The translations under genes were made by a program, and so were the position numbers. Positions 57,837 through 64,000 of a stretch of DNA of 64,000 nt are shown piece by piece. The DNA is from Prochilodus magdalenae (lineage: Eukaryota; Chordata; Actinopteri; Characiformes; Prochilodontidae). The notes under the pieces were generated by a model that did not search any database, was not told where the DNA came from, and worked only from the letters and a program-made list of their open reading frames with translations. Each line of letters opens with the position of its first letter. The first letter of the stretch is position 1. The DNA is taken from positions 124,001 to 188,000 of the forward strand of contig JAMWET010000754.1 in NCBI GenBank assembly GCA_024036415.1, given 5' to 3'.

Positions 57837-57840
57837 TCTC
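57045..57840 (+). repeat. Long polypyrimidine (CT-rich) tract
   Basis: About 800 bases of almost exclusively C and T on the plus strand, ending in (TC)n at about 57770-57830. A weaker higher-order repeat is visible: 'CACAGACT' plus an 'ATCCC/GTCCC' block at 57506 and again at 57726, 220 bases apart, followed by similar TC-rich words. The Ser/Leu/Phe-rich and Arg/Lys/Glu-rich open frames are translations of the tract. Confidence 0.93.
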
Positions 57841-57879
57841 GTTTATTTATTTCTCCCCTCATTCACTCCTCGGCTCATT

Positions 57880-58250
57880 TGCTCTCCAAGGATTAAGAGG
57901 GGCAGCTGCAGTCAAGATTATTTATTTCCTCCCGTTCCAGCCACGATCCGTGATATTTGAGCATCCCGCGTGCTAACGCCCAGACCCCCAGCCCCCCACA
58001 CACATTACACAGACACACACATACACTCACACTCCCCCCCTAGCTCCCTGCTGACATCTCCTCCTACCTGTGGTAGCGTAGCAGAGCGTAGCCCTCTCGT
58101 GAAGACGATTTATGCCTCCTTTTTGCTGCCGTGTTGTTAATGGATAAGCACGCGTCTTGGCCGATCACGTTAGCGTTTCATGCAGTTCGGCCAAGGTCAG
58201 GGTGTACATCAGCGTGGAAAGTGAATAAATGTACCCCCCCACACACACAC
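57880..58250. promoter_or_regulatory. Candidate conserved cis-regulatory segment
   Basis: 'CCAAGGATTAAGAGGGGCAG', 'GTCAAGATTATTTATTTCC', 'CCACGATCCGTGATATTTG' and 'CCCGCGTGCTAACGCC' form a unique, CpG-containing block straight after the pyrimidine tract. 58130-58200 adds 'TGTTAATGGATAAGCACGCG' and 'GATCACGTTAGCGTTTC'. No coding frame with domains. Inferred. Confidence 0.33.
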
Positions 58251-58367
58251 CCCCAAGCACACACTCCCCTCGTTATTTACTGGGACGAATTGAAAGCTTT
58301 ACTCTGGCTCTCCTCTCTCCCTCTCTCAGCCTTGGATCAGAGGGAAGTGATTAGTAGTAGGTAGAGT

Positions 58368-58368
<1 letters not shown>

Positions 58369-58412
<44 letters not shown>

Positions 58413-58419
58413 CGAGCAG
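58369..58419 (+). repeat. (CAGGAG)n hexanucleotide repeat
   Basis: Seven perfect CAGGAG units at 58369-58410, then a variant unit CACGAG. No open frame makes it coding. Confidence 0.95.
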
Positions 58420-59089
58420 CACTGGTCCCAGGCTACTTTTTGTTTATGTTAGGGCTTTTACCCATTCTGTTTTTATGCACTGGCAGGGCTCCCTGTTTGA
58501 TCCTGGAAGCACTCTGAATAACACATCTCCTCTCCCACACACGCACACATTAACACAACCCCCCTACACACACACGCACTTCAGTGCCCCCCTACTCCCT
58601 TTCTCATACCCCCTTTCCTCATTCTTTTCTATTGAAAACACACCTTTCTGCTGTTTCTCCGAGCCTAGCAGGCATGTGAAAGGCTCTCTGCGAAAGAAAG
58701 TAAGTGGTGCTTTTGGGCCTCTCTAAAACACAATCCTGGTTTAGGCTCCACAGCTATTGTCTGCATGTGAGTGGGGGTGCGTAGGCGTGGCCTAGACAAT
58801 GCAGAGTTATTAAACATGTTTGAGGAGTGTCGTGTTAGCTGAAGTTAGGGCTAAAGGATGAATGTTTTTGGATTAATATTCCTGTTTAAAAGAGGTCAAT
58901 TTTCAAAATGCAAGAGCTGCTAATGTTATATCTTTTGTTAGTCAGTGTAGAATGTCATTTGTAAGTGGGGAAGTTTCCTGATAATGCAGAGCCTGTGATT
59001 TGGACATGTTGCCCACTCTGAACACTGGACCCTTATGATTATATAATCATTACAAACAAATGCTGTTTGGCTCTAACTGGACTGTTTGA
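58420..59089. other. Non-coding; (CA)-rich patches
   Basis: Short CA-rich runs near 58536-58578. The rest is unremarkable; the plus-strand frame at 58475-58726 has no motif. Confidence 0.5.
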
Positions 59090-59170
59090 GTTGCCCTTTA
59101 CACTGTGTCAGTATTTCAAGTGAATCGAAAGAAATGGCCCAGCATTACATGGATTAAAGTTAACACACAC
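59090..59170 (+). mobile_element. Small fragment related to the 40586-type element
   Basis: 'TTTACACTGTGTCAGTATTT' and 'GAAAGAAATGGCCCAGCATT' resemble the reference interior ('TTTACACTGTGTGTGAATTT', 'GACAGAAATGGCCCAAAACT'). No ends are preserved. Confidence 0.45.
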
Positions 59171-62100
59171 TGTTCATTTCATTTAAAGGAGCGATATGTG
59201 AAATGATGCAGTCTGGTAAATTCATACCCACACATTCCCTTCTTCCCCACCATTTGCTTACTTGTGATTTTCAAGTTCAGCATCAAACTTCATCTCTCGC
59301 CAGGAGAGTGTCCAGCAGTGGAAAACAGTGCCGGTGGTAACTTGCCTCAATTTTTGTCACGTTTTCTTTGATTTAAAAATGCTTTCTGGCAGAGAGCAGA
59401 CGTGCTATTCCTTTTCTGCTCATGTGGGGACTAAAGGCAGACTCAAACTATACTGACTTCAGGTACATAAAGGTTTTACAAGACAGCAAAGCCCAGACTT
59501 TTTTGTTAGCATGCTAGTTTTAGTAGATATATCTGCAACATGATACATACCCGTCTTTGACATACAGGCAAAACTGATAATTCTTCACATTCTCTTGATA
59601 ATTTGACTTAAGTTTTAAACTAGAAATCTTACAAATTACTGACATCATCATATTGTTTCTATTTTACAGGTATGAGATTTTATTACAAAAGCAGCTGTTT
59701 TTACACCTGAGAAAAAGTTTTCTTCACCTTTCTTAGCCTCACAGTGCCCAGATGTGATCTTGTATGTTTTGAGTCAGCCACGAGGCATTTTGGGCTAAAT
59801 GCGGGTAGACTTATTAAGGCAGGAACAAAACTGGGTGTGAAATTTTGAAACTAGTCTAAAACCCTGTGAAGATGAATCTTAAAATAAACAGACATGGTGT
59901 TGATTGTCGGTGCAGATTATTGCTTGACGGATTACAAGCTTGATGTTAGCCCATGGACGTAAAAGTAGGTTCCCCCAAAAAACTACTATCACAATGTTCT
60001 AGCAATGCAGAGCCAATGATAGTGCTATCCTAGCTAGCTTCTTTTTAATTAATTATTTATTTATTTTACTTGTGCTATTTATTGTACTCTGGACGTTTAA
60101 AGAGCATGGACTGGATAAACTTGGGGCATGTTTTGGATGGGGCCTACCCTTGTTTGCGGTGCCAGTACCAAAATTTTAACAAGTTGACAGCAGATGTATA
60201 TTCTCTTTACGAGACCATGTCTGAGCTGGTGAGACTACTTCTCTCCTAGCTGAAAATACCATCCACTTTTTTGTATAGAGCCAGAAAATAATGCTTTCTT
60301 TTATTTGTGTATTAAAAATGTACTTTGTGATGGTCAACATCTTCTGCATATGACCTGCATGAGTCAGGACTGGAACATACGGAAGACGAATTCGTATAAA
60401 CCCGAGAAATAAAAGTGGCGCTGTGTTCTGTGTAGCAGGAAATAAGGGCTCTATTAAATTTCTTTTGTTGCCCTGTCCTTTTCAGCTCAGGAAACGCTGA
60501 CTGGTTCACAATGCAGTGAAAATGTAAGATGAGATTGTTTAAGCGTGAGAATTAATTCCAACATTTAGCATGTGACCAACACCATATGTTTACTGACCTT
60601 CTGAAGGCAGCCGATTTCATATAAGCTTCTTAGGTTTTCAGCCAAACATGCTGCATTCATTTTCATTACTCTTGCCTGAGGTGAAATCTCTAACACTGTA
60701 CCGATGGGTCATGCGTGGCAGTGAATGGGGCCTGGTAGTTTCCTGAGCACAGTTCTAGAAGCTATGTCTCCTTTACCCATAGCTCACAAACATCTACGGT
60801 CAGAGCACTTGAACTAGCTCTGTTCATCACTGTAATCCTCTCCAGACGTTCCTCATGAACTGAGCCATCAACTGCATCCACCCCAAATGCTTGCCTTCAT
60901 GGGTTAAGGAAATGGAATGGTATTAATTCTCTACACCAAACCACAAACAACCCTAATGCTGGATAATCATGCTGGAGCTGTGGGTCAGCTTTGGGAGGCC
61001 AAATAACTCCAATTACCACAGACAGCTTGCTGAATGAATAGATTTCATCCATTTGCCTTTTATCTCTGCACGGCCAAAGTCTTCTAATTACGTTTTTGAC
61101 AGTTCTGAGATTTGTCTTTTTTAAGATGACCATTTTATGATTCTGTGAGCTCCAATGTTTTGTAGCTTTGGCCAAGTAAAAAACATCTTATGGGTCTTTC
61201 AACTCTAGGAACAAAAGGCCTAACCATCTAAATATGCTAGATATTCTCAGCATGCTGGTCTAGATGGCATCCAAATAAGAAGCTTGTGACAGTTGGAGCA
61301 AAATAAAAGTTCTTACCACAGGGACCTAATCTTCCATTTGACTTTTAGAGCATTTAGTGCTGTAGCAGGATCCCATTGCTGTAAAAAAAAACTACTACTA
61401 ATTTTAAGGGGTTATTATCAATATTATTATTATAAAGGCAATACTTCAACACTTTATGATACGTGCTATGTTATCATGTGTTCCAGACAACTGATCAGTT
61501 GGAACCGAGAAAAAAAGGACCAGTAATGGTAGATTATTTTAAAGCATGCTCTTAAGAACTGTGATTACATTAGTGTGGGATTATATGCCCACTATAATAT
61601 GACCACTTTTGCTCCTAACACATGCATATGGTCCAGGTTCTACATGTACTAGCAATATACACAGTATATTCACCAAAGTAGTGTTGTGGTCATGCTTAAG
61701 GTTAGGTCTGGACACTTTTTATGTTTTTGTGGAAGAATTAAAGTGAAGGCTGAAATATCCTTCTAAGCCCGCATATGTGCAAGCATGCAGGTTATGTTGG
61801 CGGACACCTGGGACTGATCACAGTATCCGTATGCTCCAGCGCTATGCACAGCCTGACGAGAGACTAATGGCAGAGCTGCAGGTCCTGCAGGCCTCCCAAG
61901 GTGTTTTGCAGTGGAAAGCCTGCCCTCCCCCGTGCTTTAATAAATCGTTGCAGAGGTTAATGGCATTCATATTGTTTAGTTTTGAGGTGCAGAAAGTGAT
62001 ACAGTGCTCTGTTCGGAGCCATTTCTCCAAGGCCCTCTTCCCGCCTCCAGCAGCTGCTGAAGCACGAGCTGTTTTCCTGCTTATGAAATACAGCACCTGG

Positions 62101-62624
62101 GTGGGGAGAAGTGGCATGTCAAGCCAGGCCAGCCCATTTGCCTTGTCACCTTATTCAAAAAGGGAGGCTGTGTTTGTTTATGACTCCACAGCAGCAGGTA
62201 AAGCTTGTGTAAGTGTTTATCCGATAAGAGCTTCGCCAGTTAATGGCTCTGACTTTGTGAGGAAACTGAAACCTGAGCGTGGTAGATATAGATGTAGATA
62301 TACAGTTTGCCACTTCCTCCGAGTGCATTGCATGTGTTCTGTACCAGCTTCAACTACCGATTCTAGGGAAGTTTTAAAGTTCCAGGTTTATTTGTCTTTT
62401 GCACAAAGTGTCAGGACAATTATGCATTGAAATGCTTGTGGTGGGGCTCAGGTTAATACTCTTCAGCAGGGCAGCTTTATATTTGATATATAAAGATATA
62501 TATATATAATATATGAATATATTAGACACAGATAAGATCTGTGTTCTTGTAAATTGACTCAGTGACGTTGTCCACAGCAGTGATATGTTGCATTAATATA
62601 TTAATAGTAATAAAGTGTCAGAGT
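59171..62624. other. Non-coding; longest plus-strand open frame (217 codons) without features
   Basis: The 61777-62430 plus frame has no recognisable domain, targeting signal or splice partner, and its flanks are AT-rich. It is probably chance, helped by a moderately GC-rich stretch (61800-62200) that could be a conserved non-coding element. The remainder holds only short frames. 62480-62530 is (TA)-rich. Confidence 0.45.
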
Positions 62625-62735
62625 GCAGTGGTATTGGTGAAGCTAATTAGCTGGAGCAGGTGTGGCACAGGTGTGTGCTTGGAACTAAACTCTGTTTAAT
62701 GGTCGATCTTCAGGACCAGGGATGGTGACCTCTCC
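62625..62735. repeat. Fragment of a dispersed fish repeat
   Basis: 'GAAGCTAATTAGCTGGAGCA', 'GGTGTGGCACAGGTGTGTGC' and 'TTCAGGACCAGGGATGG' follow the order of a common otophysan interspersed repeat (ending 'CCAGGACCAGGGTTGG'). No ends were resolved. Confidence 0.5.
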
Positions 62736-62859
62736 TCATCAGGCAAAAGGATAAACAGTAAAAGGACACAGTACTTTTTTTTGTTTAACTTAGTTAGCCA
62801 GTCACCTAACGGCTTGCATCCGTCCTCAGGGTGGAAGCGGAGTGCTGCGTAGAGGAGCT

Positions 62860-63080
62860 GGGATCTCAGATCGCAGATTTCGGAGACGGCTCATAATGAT
62901 GCTTTTTTTCCCCTTCAGTTCATTTGAAAGTTAACGAAGATGACAAATTGGATAAAGCGTGTTCCTCGTGTGTGCTAGTAATATTATCCTCTTTCCTTCT
63001 CCATTAAACATCTTTGAACACATCGAGCCGGGCGCTGCTTTGATTAGCTTTCAGAACGGAATCTTATCAACTTAAATGAG
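62860..63080. promoter_or_regulatory. Candidate conserved cis-regulatory segment
   Basis: Unique sequence with 'GGCTCATAATGATGC', 'GATAAAGCGTGTTCC', 'GCTTTGATTAGCTTTCAG' and 'GAGCTAAATTTAATTGG'. No coding frame. Inferred. Confidence 0.27.
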
Positions 63081-63839
63081 CTAAATTTAATTGGTGTACA
63101 AGCTGAAATTCTTGTTGTTACTCTGTGATGGTTATTCAAATTTGGGGTATAAGGTAAAAGTGCATATTTAAAGTAGAAGTACATGTACCCATAACGTACT
63201 ATGTATATTAATATGTGGTGAGCAGTATTGCGCGATTTTAAACACGCCATTGCAGTTTAGTTAACATGCGTTTGTCGTCTGCAGCTGTACTCATGTCATT
63301 CTTTAGTCAGCTTGCACAACAGGGCACAAATTCAGAGTTCTCAGCATCTTGCTGGCATCTTGTTTTTTAGCCACAGCTGAGCTCTAGGGATAAGGTAAAA
63401 ACAGACTAGACAGATTATTCATGCTTCCAAATGCGCTATCAAAGAAAAACACAGGGCGTGTATGTTTTCTCAGTGTTTTCAGTTTACTCCAGCTTCAGAC
63501 CATTCCAGCCAGTCGCAGCTCACTTTTGTTTTTCTTTCTAATATATGCGTGTGGCCTAGGTGCCTTAGCGTATGTGACGCCTGTTGCTTTATTGAATAAA
63601 CGGATCACTTTCCCATGGCCTGAAAGGTACAAGCTTACGCATACCAGCCGTTCAATAACAAGGAGGAAGGCATATGTGTAAGGGTGGTGCGGCTGTTCTT
63701 CCAAACCCCGCTCTCTGGGAAATTAAGACAATTCACGTAAACAAAACCCCCTTAAACTTCAAGATAAAGCCCCAAAACGATTAGCATAGCCTCGAGTACT
63801 CTGGGTAAAAGCTAAAAAAATTAGTAACCCAGAAGCAAA
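63081..63839. other. Non-coding, no recognised feature
   Basis: Opposing short frames at 63421-63704 have no motif. Nothing else was seen. Confidence 0.45.
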
Positions 63840-64000
63840 AGGCTCAGAAATGCAGGGCCGGCAGCTGAAGGGCTCTTGCGGGGCTTTAAGAGAAAGGCTG
63901 TTTTTGTCGATGACGGAGGTCCCCGCGCCGAGGTCTCGAAGTCATTAATCACAGCCATCTTTTCAGCTGTCAGTCCATACAAAAGGTGACCCCGGTGCCA
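63840..64000. promoter_or_regulatory. Candidate conserved segment cut by the window edge
   Basis: GC-rich unique sequence with 'GAAGTCATTAATCACAGCC', 'TTTTCAGCTGTCAGTCC' and 'ACAAAAGGTGACC'. It may continue to the right. It could be a regulatory element or the approach to an exon, but no open frame distinguishes the two. Confidence 0.27.

Noticed and set aside
61777..62430. 217-codon plus-strand open frame
   Set aside because: No recognisable domain, signal or splice context; cysteine- and serine-rich chance frame in moderately GC-rich DNA.

Overview
The window looks like non-coding vertebrate DNA, most likely from a teleost and probably an otophysan. The evidence is long A/T-rich stretches without sustained reading frames, abundant (CA)n, (TA)n, (GA)n and (GATA)n microsatellites, Tc1/mariner-like transposon remnants of the fish type, and tRNA-derived SINEs with fish-type tails. 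The species is inferred; nothing in the sequence names it. I find no complete protein-coding gene, no rRNA, no functional tRNA and no CRISPR array. The long open frames are chance frames, low-complexity translations or transposon fragments.

Layout. Positions 1-1500 hold three different Tc1-like remnants, all with the transposase sense on the minus strand. One is a 533-bp deletion derivative with perfect 31-bp terminal inverted repeats and TA flanks. Positions 7000-8300 are CpG-rich and end in a plausible splice donor at 7648/7649, which is the best candidate for a promoter or 5' exon. Positions 8335-9300 are ACT/TA-rich low-complexity DNA. Positions 10800-12520 are a degenerate tandem array with long, irregular units. 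From 14560 to 19290 and again from 46960 to 52100 there are several repeat-poor segments rich in TAAT/ATTA and octamer-like cores, which I call candidate conserved regulatory elements. Positions 18508-18790, 20185-20347 and 57045-57840 are purine or pyrimidine tracts. Positions 28535-29168 are a two-copy tandem duplication.

Interspersed repeats include two clear tRNA-derived SINEs (17640 and 33828), three pieces of another SINE-like family (2686, 53241 and, reversed, 37590), and a short inverted-repeat element best preserved at 40586-40848 with four partial relatives elsewhere. There is also an inverted-repeat-bounded element at 34127-34413, a palindromic element at 54650-54780 and a LINE-like 3' end at 29770-30276.

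The overall picture is a large intron or gene desert beside a developmental regulator. It would carry candidate enhancers between decayed transposons, with one or two possible CpG-rich promoters (7081-7648 and 56225-56640). The regulated gene cannot be identified from this window. No new multi-gene system is visible. The most unusual items are the truncated DNA-binding-only transposase frame, the degenerate long-unit array and the inverted-repeat element family.
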